Part shown: piece by piece, positions 41,767 through 49,831 of the stretch
Position numbering within the stretch: position 1 is the first letter of the stretch
How the letters are laid out: the number at the start of each line of letters is the position of its first letter
Assembly (NCBI GenBank): GCA_947627855.1
Contig: CANQXR010000004.1
Location: forward strand, 1 to 64,000
Length of the DNA stretch: 64,000 bases
Reading direction: 5' to 3'
DNA from: an uncultured Clostridia bacterium
GTDB taxonomy: Bacteria; Bacillota; Clostridia; Lachnospirales; CAG-274
Translations under genes and position numbers: made by a program
Notes under the pieces: model-generated
What the model was told of the DNA's origin: nothing
The model's database searches: none
Seen by the model: only the letters and a program-made list of their open reading frames with translations

Positions 41767-44412
41767 TTAAATATCCTTCGGTTTGGGATAAGGTCTTTTT
41801 ATACGCAGAACGGCAAGAATGCATAAGCACAGTATACTTATGACAGCCCCGGGAAGAAAGGCCGGCGTATGATGGACGAGCTTTATGGTGTGGCTTCCGG
41901 AGGATACGGTGAAGGCTGTTAGGCTGTCAGCGATTTTCTGTATTTTTATTTTTTCGCCGTCACAGTATAAGTCCCAGCCTTTTTCATAAGGTATAGATGT
42001 AAAGAAAAGCCGGTTATCCTTTTCGGAATTTATTGTGCCCTCAAGGGTGTCGGAGGAAAAGTCTATGGTTTCAAAACCGCCGGACTTAAGCCTTTCGACT
42101 GCGCTGTGAAATGCTTCCGAATCGAATCTGTAAAGCTCTAAACCGTATAAAGCATAATTCAGATTGTCTGTACTGATATCCATTGTCACAACATCGCCCT
42201 TTTTAAGTTCACCTATATATTTTACGGGCGATGACATATTTATTTTATATTCTGTTCCCGCTGCGTTTATAATAACATCTCCCGCAACAAAATTATGAAT
42301 GGCGTAATAAGGTCCGCTGTTGTCACATATGAAGCTATAGCTGAAAGAAACACCTTTTGATTTGTCTGTTCTGATATAATGTCTTTCCGTCCATTCCCCT
42401 TCGGTTTCAAGCTCTGCATTATTTACTTCCGCCTTTTCGGGGTTTATTTTGACAAAAACGTCATATTTGCTTCCGAGAGCCTTGTCCAGAAAATCATTTA
42501 GCTGTTCCAAGGGGCTTAAATCCTTTTGCTCAAGCCAATGACGTGTTTCTTCATTTACCGGAAAAGCAACCGGCAGACTGTCACGATTCAGAAGCAGACG
42601 ATAGCTGTCATTTTCGTCTATAATTTCATAGCCGTACATAGGCATGGTTTTATCTCTGTCAATTATATATTTTACGGAGAACAAGCTGTTTGTAAACAGA
42701 TTTGCAGTATTGTATACGCTGCTTACATTTTTTGCGTAAACTCTGTTTCCGAGGGCTTTCATAAGGTTATATATTCCGCCATTCATTGTAGAGGAATAAT
42801 AGCTTATGCCCCTGTAATCAAAGAGAAGTCCGGGGTTAAAGGTATAACCGGGGTTCATTTCGACTCTGTAGAAATCCTTATCATTATCAAGCACATTTTC
42901 CCTTATTCCGTTCATACTGTCGTTGAAGAAATACTGATTAATTTCGGAGCTGTGCATACTGTTTTTTGCACAGTACACGGAATTTACGCCGGTTTCGGCG
43001 ATTATAAGCGCCGATATAACAATCATCGTTCCTTTTTTTGCGAAGTCGATCGTCTTTTTAGTTTTGTCATTTTGGCTGACTTTGTTTTTTCTGTGTTTTT
43101 TGCCTTTTCGTTTTCCGGCTTCAGGCTGATAAGAAAGGGCGAAAAGCAACAGTGCAAGCACAATATATACTGCCGCAAAGCACATCGTAACTGTATTTTT
43201 AAGGTGTAAATCTGTGTCGGCAGCATCTGAGCCCAAGCCTATGGCAAATATAAGAATGCACAGTAAAAGCATTATAAACGGTTGGAAAAAATCCACCTTT
43301 TTCTGTGAATTTATGCCCTCATATGCATATGTAAGAACAAAAAACGAAAGCATAAATGACCATCTTCCCGGAAGCTGATTGGGAAAATGAAAACCGTGCC
43401 ATATGAAATCGAGCAGATTTATATTCAGTGAGCACAGAAGCACTGTGGTCATTAATACAACGGCAGCTCTCTTTTTTATGTCAATGCCGTTGTTGCCTAT
43501 ATAAAGTCCTATAAAGGGTATTGCAAAAACACCGGAATATATATTCGGAACAAAATAGGCATATGAAAGGTTTGTAAGCATAAACATACTGCCGAACATT
43601 TCCGCCAATGAGTGATATGCCTTTATGCCGCCAAATACGGTGTCAACGGGTACTCTGTCACCGAGCGCCGCAAGCATGGGGAGTGTTGAAAATGCAGACA
43701 GTCCGCCGGCTATAACGGAATATAATAAAAAGCGTTTTACAGCGCCGAGAAGTTCTGTTTTATTGTTGTAAAAATCGACTGACATTACAATAAAGCAAAG
43801 CAAAATAAATATACACATACTGAAAGCTATGTAGAAATTCGTATATATGGTGAAAGCAAGCAGAAGTGTATAAATAAGCGGCTTTTTTTGGTGTACAAGC
43901 CTTTCAAGACCTATCATTACAAGGGGCAGCAGCCATATACAGTCTGTCCACATGGGTTGGTTTATGTATGCCAGTGAGTAGGAGCACAGCCCATAGCCTA
44001 CGGAAACAGCCACCGCACTCAGATTTATATTTTTATATTTATATTTAATAAAGCCCAGAAAAGAAGCCGAACACAGTCCGAATTTGATCATCAGCAGTAT
44101 GTCAAGTCCTTCTATCAGATGGTTTTCATCAAAAAAATAGAGAAGCCTGTAAAAAATACTGTTTGTATAGTATAGTGTCTGAGCATACAAGTTAAAGCCC
44201 AGTCCTCCGTCCCATGAAAACCTGTCAAAAGCAAGATCGTGCATATCATACCACAATGCCTTTATCATAGGATAATACTGACCCCACAGATCCATAGATA
44301 AAACAGAATTTGTGCCAAAAGGGTAAAGCCCCTTGACGCTGTATACTATACACATTATCACAACAGGAATAGAAAATGTCAAAATAAATAATCCCAATTC
44401 TTTCTTTTTCAT
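41767..44412 (-). CDS. YfhO family membrane protein
   Basis: An 881-residue protein of the YfhO family, GT-C-fold membrane glycosyltransferase-like proteins; B. subtilis YfhO relatives modify lipoteichoic acid. About 12 hydrophobic segments span the N-terminal 440 residues (opening SIPVVIMCIVYSVKGLYPFG, then DLWGQYYPM in the first loop), an extracellular beta-rich domain covers about 480-840, and a last membrane segment (about 850-870) precedes a basic tail. Sugar substrate unknown. Palindromic operator-like sites lie just upstream of the start. Confidence 0.9.
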   Translation of the reverse strand: MKKKELGLFILTFSIPVVIMCIVYSVKGLYPFGTNSVLSMDLWGQYYPMIKALWYDMHDLAFDRFSWDGGLGFNLYAQTLYYTNSIFYRLLYFFDENHLIEGLDILLMIKFGLCSASFLGFIKYKYKNINLSAVAVSVGYGLCSYSLAYINQPMWTDCIWLLPLVMIGLERLVHQKKPLIYTLLLAFTIYTNFYIAFSMCIFILLCFIVMSVDFYNNKTELLGAVKRFLLYSVIAGGLSAFSTLPMLAALGDRVPVDTVFGGIKAYHSLAEMFGSMFMLTNLSYAYFVPNIYSGVFAIPFIGLYIGNNGIDIKKRAAVVLMTTVLLCSLNINLLDFIWHGFHFPNQLPGRWSFMLSFFVLTYAYEGINSQKKVDFFQPFIMLLLCILIFAIGLGSDAADTDLHLKNTVTMCFAAVYIVLALLLFALSYQPEAGKRKGKKHRKNKVSQNDKTKKTIDFAKKGTMIVISALIIAETGVNSVYCAKNSMHSSEINQYFFNDSMNGIRENVLDNDKDFYRVEMNPGYTFNPGLLFDYRGISYYSSTMNGGIYNLMKALGNRVYAKNVSSVYNTANLFTNSLFSVKYIIDRDKTMPMYGYEIIDENDSYRLLLNRDSLPVAFPVNEETRHWLEQKDLSPLEQLNDFLDKALGSKYDVFVKINPEKAEVNNAELETEGEWTERHYIRTDKSKGVSFSYSFICDNSGPYYAIHNFVAGDVIINAAGTEYKINMSSPVKYIGELKKGDVVTMDISTDNLNYALYGLELYRFDSEAFHSAVERLKSGGFETIDFSSDTLEGTINSEKDNRLFFTSIPYEKGWDLYCDGEKIKIQKIADSLTAFTVSSGSHTIKLVHHTPAFLPGAVISILCLCILAVLRIKRPYPKPKDI

Positions 44413-44439
44413 TATAATGTCCTTTCATTTTTCTGCTAT

Positions 44440-44455
44440 AAAGTATACTTTATGA
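44440..44455. promoter_or_regulatory. Perfect 16-bp palindrome upstream of yfhO
   Basis: ATAAAGTATACTTTAT, a perfect palindrome 28 bp before the yfhO-family start codon. It is close to the half-sites of the second palindrome at 44561-44586 and is probably a repressor site. Confidence 0.65.
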
Positions 44456-44560
44456 TAGCTTTTAAATGGGCAATTTTATTTGGCAAATATAAACTGAAAT
44501 TATTGACTTATTATTTTCATTATGGTAAAATTCATACAAATAAGAAAAAAATATTATTTC

Positions 44561-44586
44561 CTGTCATAAAGTATAGTTTATGACAG
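44561..44586. promoter_or_regulatory. 26-bp palindrome (second site)
   Basis: Arms CTGTCATAAA and TTTATGACAG (10 bp, perfect) around GTATAG; the core is one base from the site at 44440. TTTTTT follows on the plus strand, so it could also act as a weak terminator. Confidence 0.65.
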
Positions 44587-44653
44587 TTTTTTGATGTGAG
44601 ATTGTGGTTTGGAGTGTGAGGGAGAGGGGGATTTACATAAAGCAAAAAGGGTA

Positions 44654-44681
44654 TTGCTTTTGGGTTGATTTATGGTATAAT
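44654..44681 (+). promoter_or_regulatory. Promoter of the pantothenate operon
   Basis: TTGCTT (44654-44659), 16-bp spacer, TATAAT (44676-44681), with TGG just upstream of the -10 (extended -10). Confidence 0.7.
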
Positions 44682-44687
44682 CTTTAG

Positions 44688-44899
44688 TATGGCTATGGGT
44701 AGTATCTCGGCTCTGAGAACTGCACCTTATTTATTCTTAAAGGCAGGGCTTTAAAAGCGGTACCCTTTGAAGGGATTGCATTTTACGGCGGGCTTATGCT
44801 ATTGAGGCACTGACAAATCGATATTTTTTAAGGTGTCGGTGTTTCTGTCTTCTTCCGATTTTTTATCCACAGCTAAATCTAAAAAACAGGAGAATATTT
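44688..44899 (+). ncRNA. Long leader RNA of panB (possible pan motif)
   Basis: A leader of about 210 nt without open reading frames of note. It holds two similar segments, GGCTCTGAGAACTGCACC (about 44721) and GGGCTTTAAAAGCGGTACC (about 44746), plus a stem CACTGACA/TGTCGGTG (about 44807-44840). The pan RNA motif, often in tandem, lies upstream of panB in Firmicutes; I could not confirm its consensus here, so the assignment is tentative. Confidence 0.4.
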
Positions 44900-45727
44900 A
44901 TGAAAATAACGACAAGCTATTTTAAAAAAGCCAAGGAAAAGGGCGAAAAGATCACTATGCTTACGGCGTATGACTACACCACGGCAAGCCTTGTGGATGC
45001 GGCGGGGATAGAGTCTATACTTGTGGGCGATTCACTGGGAATGACAATGTTGGGATATGATTCCACACTGCCTGTTACTATGGAGGATATGATACATCAC
45101 ACGAAATGTGTTTCGAGAGGGGCAAAAAATGCCCTTGTAATAGCGGATATGCCTTTTATGAGCTATCACATTTCCATAGAGGATTCCTGCATAAACGCCG
45201 GCAGGCTTATTAAGGAAGGCGGAGCGGCGGCAGTAAAGCTTGAGGGCGGCGAGGAATTTGCCGAAACAATAAGGGCTATTGTGAGATGTCAGATTCCCGT
45301 GTGCGGTCATATAGGGCTTACGCCCCAGTCTATAAACGCCTTTGGCGGCTTTAAAGTACAGGGAAAGACGGCGGAGGCTGCGAGGGGGCTTATAAAATCG
45401 GCAAAGACCCTTGAGGACGCCGGAGTTTTTGCAATAGTTGTGGAGGGTGTGCCTGCGGAAATAGGCGGACTTATATCGAAAAGCGTTTCCGTGCCCGTTA
45501 TAGGTATAGGAGCAGGCAAGGACTGTGACGGACAGGTTCTGGTAGTGCAGGATATGCTCGGTACATTTCCGGGACACAAGCCAAAGTTTGTAAAGCAGTT
45601 TGCAAGTGTCGGTGAGGTTATGACGAATGCTTTCAAGGCTTACAGTGATGAGGTCAAGAACGGCAGCTTTCCTGCCGATGAGCATACATATAAAATCAAC
45701 GATGAGGAAATAAAGAAATTATATTAG
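44900..45727 (+). CDS. panB: Ketopantoate hydroxymethyltransferase
   Basis: A 275-residue PanB: 3-methyl-2-oxobutanoate hydroxymethyltransferase, first committed step of pantothenate synthesis. Seen: [65 protein letters not shown] and the closing FPADEHTY. Length and motifs are standard. AGGAG precedes the ATG. First gene of panB-panC-S66-panD. Confidence 0.96.
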   Translation: MKITTSYFKKAKEKGEKITMLTAYDYTTASLVDAAGIESILVGDSLGMTMLGYDSTLPVTMEDMIHHTKCVSRGAKNALVIADMPFMSYHISIEDSCINAGRLIKEGGAAAVKLEGGEEFAETIRAIVRCQIPVCGHIGLTPQSINAFGGFKVQGKTAEAARGLIKSAKTLEDAGVFAIVVEGVPAEIGGLISKSVSVPVIGIGAGKDCDGQVLVVQDMLGTFPGHKPKFVKQFASVGEVMTNAFKAYSDEVKNGSFPADEHTYKINDEEIKKLY

Positions 45728-45738
45728 GAGAAAAAGCT

Positions 45739-46587
45739 ATGAAGATATGCAGGACAATAAAGGAAGTAAAAAAGGAGATAAGCAGATGGAAGGCGGCAGG
45801 CGAAACAATAGGGCTTGTGCCGACAATGGGCTGGCTTCACGAGGGGCATCTCAGTCTTATAAGAAATGCGAAAAAAGGCAGCGACAAGGTTGTTGTGAGC
45901 ATATTTGTAAATCCTATGCAGTTTGGTCCGGGGGAGGACTATGACAGCTATCCGAGGGATCTTGACAGGGACGCAAAGCTTTGCAAAAAAAAGGGAGTGG
46001 ATCTTATTTTTGCTCCCGATGTGGAGGAAATGTACCCTGAGGGCTTCTGCTCTTATGTCGATATGACGGCGCTTACGGGAGAGCTTTGCGGAAAGACACG
46101 CCCCATTCATTTCAGGGGAGTTCAGACCGTTGTGAACAAGCTGTTCAATATAGTTACGCCGGACAACGCCTATTTCGGCGAGAAGGACGCTCAGCAGCTT
46201 GCCGTTATAAAAAGAATGGTGAAGGATCTCAATATGAATGTGAAGATAATGCCCTGTCCCATAATACGGGAGGAGGACGGGCTTGCGAAAAGCTCCAGAA
46301 ATTCTTATCTTTCTCCTGAGGAAAGGCGGCTTGCGCCTATTATACACAAGGCTCTTGATATGGGCAGGGATATGATAAAAAACGGCGAAAGGGATTCCGG
46401 AAAGGTAATAAAGGCAATTTCGGATATGATTTTAAGTGTTGGGATCACCAGAATTGACTATGTGAGCATAGTTGACGCCCTGAGCCTCAAGCCTGTGGAC
46501 AGAATTGAAAAGGACATTCTTTGTGCCTGCGCCGTATATATGGGGGATTCGGCAAGGCTCATAGATAATTTCAGTCTTGAAATATGA
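45739..46587 (+). CDS. panC: Pantothenate synthetase
   Basis: A 282-residue PanC joining pantoate and beta-alanine with ATP. Class I synthetase-like HIGH segment is HEGHLSLI (about 34-41), PMQFGPGEDYDSYPRDLDRD and the KSSRNSYL (KMSKS equivalent) are present, as is the C-terminal VSIVDALSLKP. AGGAG lies 8 nt before the ATG and the gap to panB is 11 bp. The next gene overlaps by 4 bp. Confidence 0.96.
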   Translation: MKICRTIKEVKKEISRWKAAGETIGLVPTMGWLHEGHLSLIRNAKKGSDKVVVSIFVNPMQFGPGEDYDSYPRDLDRDAKLCKKKGVDLIFAPDVEEMYPEGFCSYVDMTALTGELCGKTRPIHFRGVQTVVNKLFNIVTPDNAYFGEKDAQQLAVIKRMVKDLNMNVKIMPCPIIREEDGLAKSSRNSYLSPEERRLAPIIHKALDMGRDMIKNGERDSGKVIKAISDMILSVGITRIDYVSIVDALSLKPVDRIEKDILCACAVYMGDSARLIDNFSLEI

Positions 46588-47447
46588 TTACCATAGAGAA
46601 TGGCAGCAGGGCTGCCGTTGTGTGCTGTTCTGATGGGTACAGCGAAAAAAGCAGACACAGAATACGGTTTTTGAATGACAGGCTTATAAAAACCGGGCTT
46701 ATTCCCGTTTTCAGCAGATATATATTTGCAAAGGATTCGGTTTTCGGGGCTTCCGCCGAGGAGCGCGCCGCAGAGCTTATGGATTTTTTTGCGGACGACA
46801 GCATAAAGGCTGTTTTCGATATTTCGGGCGGCGATATAGCCAATGAAATATTGCCGTATCTGGACTACGAGGTAATCGGAAACAGTGGCAAGATGCTTTG
46901 GGGATACAGCGATCTCACGACGGTTCTGAATGCTGTTTATACAAAAACAGGAAAGACCTCTGTATTATATCAGATAAAAAACATTATAAATTCCGACAGC
47001 GAAATACAGACGAGGAATTTTTATTCAACGGTATTCTGCGGCGGCAGAGAGCTGTTTGATTTCGGCTTTGAATTTATACAGGGGGAGCATATGGAAGGCG
47101 TTGTTGTGGGAGGAAACACGAGATGTTTTTTAAAGCTTGCGGGAACGGAGTATTTTCCCGATTTAAGCAATAAAATTCTGCTTCTTGAGGCTTTTAGGGG
47201 AGGCAGAGCGAAGATATGCACCTATTTTAACCAGCTTTATCAGATGGGAGCGTTTAAAAGGGTAGGTGGCGTTCTGCTCGGTACTTTTACGGAGATAGCC
47301 GAAAAGGGGGATATGGACTATGTGTTTTCCCTTGCAAGGAAGCTTTGCGGAGCCGACGTGCCTATTGCGTATACTGACGGAATAGGGCATGGTGCCGATT
47401 CAAAGGGAATTATTATAGGTGAGAAAATTACACTGGGCAAGGAATGA
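46584..47447 (+). CDS. S66 family LD-carboxypeptidase/MccF-like peptidase
   Basis: A 287-residue serine peptidase of family S66 (LdcA/MccF). The nucleophile Ser is in [15 protein letters not shown] (GYSDxT), with DISGGD ahead of it and the catalytic Glu/His in the C-terminal half ([19 protein letters not shown]). LdcA trims murein tetrapeptides in recycling; MccF relatives cleave aminoacyl nucleotides. The N-terminal region is a little divergent and the role cannot be read. It sits inside a pantothenate operon, overlapping panC by 4 bp and 19 bp before panD. Confidence 0.85.
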   Translation: MITIENGSRAAVVCCSDGYSEKSRHRIRFLNDRLIKTGLIPVFSRYIFAKDSVFGASAEERAAELMDFFADDSIKAVFDISGGDIANEILPYLDYEVIGNSGKMLWGYSDLTTVLNAVYTKTGKTSVLYQIKNIINSDSEIQTRNFYSTVFCGGRELFDFGFEFIQGEHMEGVVVGGNTRCFLKLAGTEYFPDLSNKILLLEAFRGGRAKICTYFNQLYQMGAFKRVGGVLLGTFTEIAEKGDMDYVFSLARKLCGADVPIAYTDGIGHGADSKGIIIGEKITLGKE

Positions 47448-47466
47448 ATGTCAGGGAGGTTTTATT

Positions 47467-47853
47467 ATGACTCTTGATATGCTTAAAGGAAAAATCCACA
47501 GGGCAACCGTCACCCAGGCGGAGCTTGATTATGTGGGCAGTATTACCGTTGACCCTGTTTTGTGCGAGGCGGCAGGTATATTGGAATATGAAAAGGTTTC
47601 CATAGTTGATATAAACAATGGCGAAAGGTTTGAAACGTACACTATTTTCGGCGGAGAAAACAGCGGTATAATATGTCTGAACGGGGCTGCGGCAAGAAAG
47701 GTTTCGGCAGGGGACAAGATAATTATAATGGCTTATGCTTCTATGACTGCCGAGGAGGCCGCAGGACATCGTCCGAAGGTCGTTTTTGTAGACGACAATA
47801 ACAGCATAAAAAAGGTTTCTTCATATGAAAAGCACGGAAAGCTTGTGATGTGA
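47467..47853 (+). CDS. panD: Aspartate 1-decarboxylase proenzyme
   Basis: A 128-residue PanD that makes beta-alanine from aspartate. Self-cleavage at Gly24-Ser25 (YVGSITVD) creates the pyruvoyl cofactor; Lys9 (KGKIHRATV region) and the [12 protein letters not shown] and [19 protein letters not shown] segments match the family. ATG 47467 follows GGGAGG by 7 nt; a longer upstream frame has no such site. With panB and panC it gives the full path from ketoisovalerate and aspartate (panE/ilvC-type reductase not here). Confidence 0.95.
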   Translation: MTLDMLKGKIHRATVTQAELDYVGSITVDPVLCEAAGILEYEKVSIVDINNGERFETYTIFGGENSGIICLNGAAARKVSAGDKIIIMAYASMTAEEAAGHRPKVVFVDDNNSIKKVSSYEKHGKLVM

Positions 47854-47886
47854 GCCGATTGACCGGCGTTCCGCACACCCTCCCCA

Positions 47887-48022
47887 CAGAACCGCCGCAG
47901 GCGGTTCTGACGGGAGGGCGGCGGGTGGGCCGAGGGCGATGCAGGGAAAGCAAAATGAGGGATACGGGGCGGCTTTAGCCGCCCCGTATCCCTCATTTTG
48001 CTTTCCCTGCATCGCCCTCGGC
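47887..48022. repeat. Composite palindromic element E9
   Basis: A 10-bp-arm hairpin (47887-47896 with 47900-47909, GCA loop, GAACCGCC tip), a G-rich linker with four G-runs (47912-47929, quadruplex-type), and a hairpin with perfect 45-bp arms (47929-47973 with 47978-48022, TTTA loop). The short hairpin comes first. It starts 34 bp after panD. Confidence 0.92.
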
Positions 48023-48093
48023 TTGTCGGCGGGGTGGGGCTGGTTTATTGTTTATTAAGAATGTCATAAGCCCGGTAAGTTTGATTAAATCTA

Positions 48094-48122
48094 TTGAAAA
48101 GACTTATTTTTTTTGTTATAAT
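48094..48122 (+). promoter_or_regulatory. Promoter of the sensor/SLH pair
   Basis: TTGAAA (48094-48099), 17-bp spacer, TATAAT (48117-48122), just after E9. Confidence 0.8.
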
Positions 48123-48155
48123 TAAGCAAGGCAGTGCCGAAGGGGGCTTGTATAT

Positions 48156-49826
48156 ATGGATATTCCAAAAAAAACCGTCAGCTATAAAAAAATAAGCCGA
48201 AGATATCTTATTGTTATTCCTATGCTTATTGTTCTGATTTCCGTTCTGTATATGTGCTTTACCACCCTTACCCGTCATTTATATGTACAGAATACACTTG
48301 AGGATTTCAGACGGGAAAGCGAAAGAACGGCGTATGAGGTCGAGCTGCATATAGAAAACAAAATAAACACTCTTATGGCGTTCTCCGGACTTCTGGGGGA
48401 AGAGAACGATCTGAACTCGATATACAATCTCAACAGATTAAAGGCAATAAACAACAATCTGAATCTTTATATGCTTGGGATCATAGACAAGGACAAGGCG
48501 CAGTTTATAAATACGGAAAACGAGGCATATTCCGTTCTTGGGTATGGCTGGTTTGACCGTCTGAGAAAGGGCAGCATAATAAGAGGTGAAAATTTTGACT
48601 TTTCGGACGAGCTTTACACACTCTATGCTGTACCCGTATACAGGGGAAGCAGAATAACAGGCGGCGTAGGCTGTATAGACAAAGTATCGGAGTTTTCGGA
48701 GGTATTCGTACATTCTGACAAATTCGATTATGAGATAATAAACGAAAACGGCGTAGTAATAGCCGAAAGCAGCAATATGCTCGGAATAGGAAAAAACATA
48801 AACGATTTTTTCACAAAGGAAAATGTTGAAAAATACAAGCGTGTGGTGTCTGAGGGTGAGGAAATTCTGACCGAACAGGCGATAGACGATCAGGCCTGCC
48901 GCATACAGATGGTGCCTCTTGAATTCAACGACTATGTGCTTCTGAGCATTCTGACCGATAAGGATTATAATTCTGAGCTTTACAGGGATTTCGGGCTTAT
49001 GCTTGCCCAATACCTCATTTTTATAATAATAATCTCGGCGGTTATAATTTCTGCAATATTATTCTTCAATTTGTCAAACAGAAGCATTATATCTCAGTTA
49101 AACAGATTTACCGCCGCAGGCAATATGCTTAAAACAGCCTATATACTCCATTCTCCCGAACGTCCCTTTACAATAAAGTACAGGTCGGCATCGTCCGGCA
49201 GCGTAAAAGGGGCTGATTTCAAACAAGGGGACAATCTTGAGGATATAATATACAGCGAGGACAAAAGCCGTACAATAAAGGCTATTGAGGATTTTGCTTC
49301 TTCAAATGAAACGGAAAAGAGAATTTATTTCAGAATATCGTCAAAGGAGGACGGCCCTCATTGGGTTTGCAGCAATATTGCAAAGGACAGGAAAAGCGGA
49401 CTGCTCGTTTCCATAATATCTGCCGTGGACAGATTTGCCAAGGTGAGCGAGGAGGTTCAGCTTATGACAAAAAGGCTCAATCAGCTTTCCTATGTTTCTT
49501 CATATTATATATTTGAGCTTGACGTAAACAAAAAGAGACTTTTTATGTCGGAAAATCTCAGAGAAAGACTGGGCTATTCCATAGAAGCCGCCGATTGTTT
49601 CAAGGAAAGCGTCAGAACAAGTCTTATAAGCCCTCTGAGCATTAAGGATCTTAATCGGCTTATTGAGAGCTGCAAAAGAGGAAAGCGCAGCCTTGAAGGT
49701 GAGCTTGATATAAAAACCGCCGCAGGAACTTATGTCACGTTCCATATACAGGCGGAGGTTATGGGAACAGTTATAAAGGACGAAATCAAAGTGCTGGCAA
49801 TTTTAAATGAAGTAAAAAAGGAGTGA
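48156..49826 (+). CDS. Membrane sensor with Cache- and PAS-like domains, no output domain
   Basis: A 556-residue protein. A first membrane segment (about 17-38), an extracellular sensor region resembling a double Cache domain (about 45-285), a second membrane segment (about 290-312), then cytoplasmic parts including a PAS-like region (about 450-555, SSYYIFELDVNKKRLFMSENLRERLGYS). Sensors with this layout usually end in GGDEF, HD-GYP, kinase or methyl-accepting modules; none is present. It probably signals through a partner. It is followed 5 bp later by an SLH protein. Confidence 0.75.
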   Translation: MDIPKKTVSYKKISRRYLIVIPMLIVLISVLYMCFTTLTRHLYVQNTLEDFRRESERTAYEVELHIENKINTLMAFSGLLGEENDLNSIYNLNRLKAINNNLNLYMLGIIDKDKAQFINTENEAYSVLGYGWFDRLRKGSIIRGENFDFSDELYTLYAVPVYRGSRITGGVGCIDKVSEFSEVFVHSDKFDYEIINENGVVIAESSNMLGIGKNINDFFTKENVEKYKRVVSEGEEILTEQAIDDQACRIQMVPLEFNDYVLLSILTDKDYNSELYRDFGLMLAQYLIFIIIISAVIISAILFFNLSNRSIISQLNRFTAAGNMLKTAYILHSPERPFTIKYRSASSGSVKGADFKQGDNLEDIIYSEDKSRTIKAIEDFASSNETEKRIYFRISSKEDGPHWVCSNIAKDRKSGLLVSIISAVDRFAKVSEEVQLMTKRLNQLSYVSSYYIFELDVNKKRLFMSENLRERLGYSIEAADCFKESVRTSLISPLSIKDLNRLIESCKRGKRSLEGELDIKTAAGTYVTFHIQAEVMGTVIKDEIKVLAILNEVKKE

Positions 49827-49831
49827 ACAGC

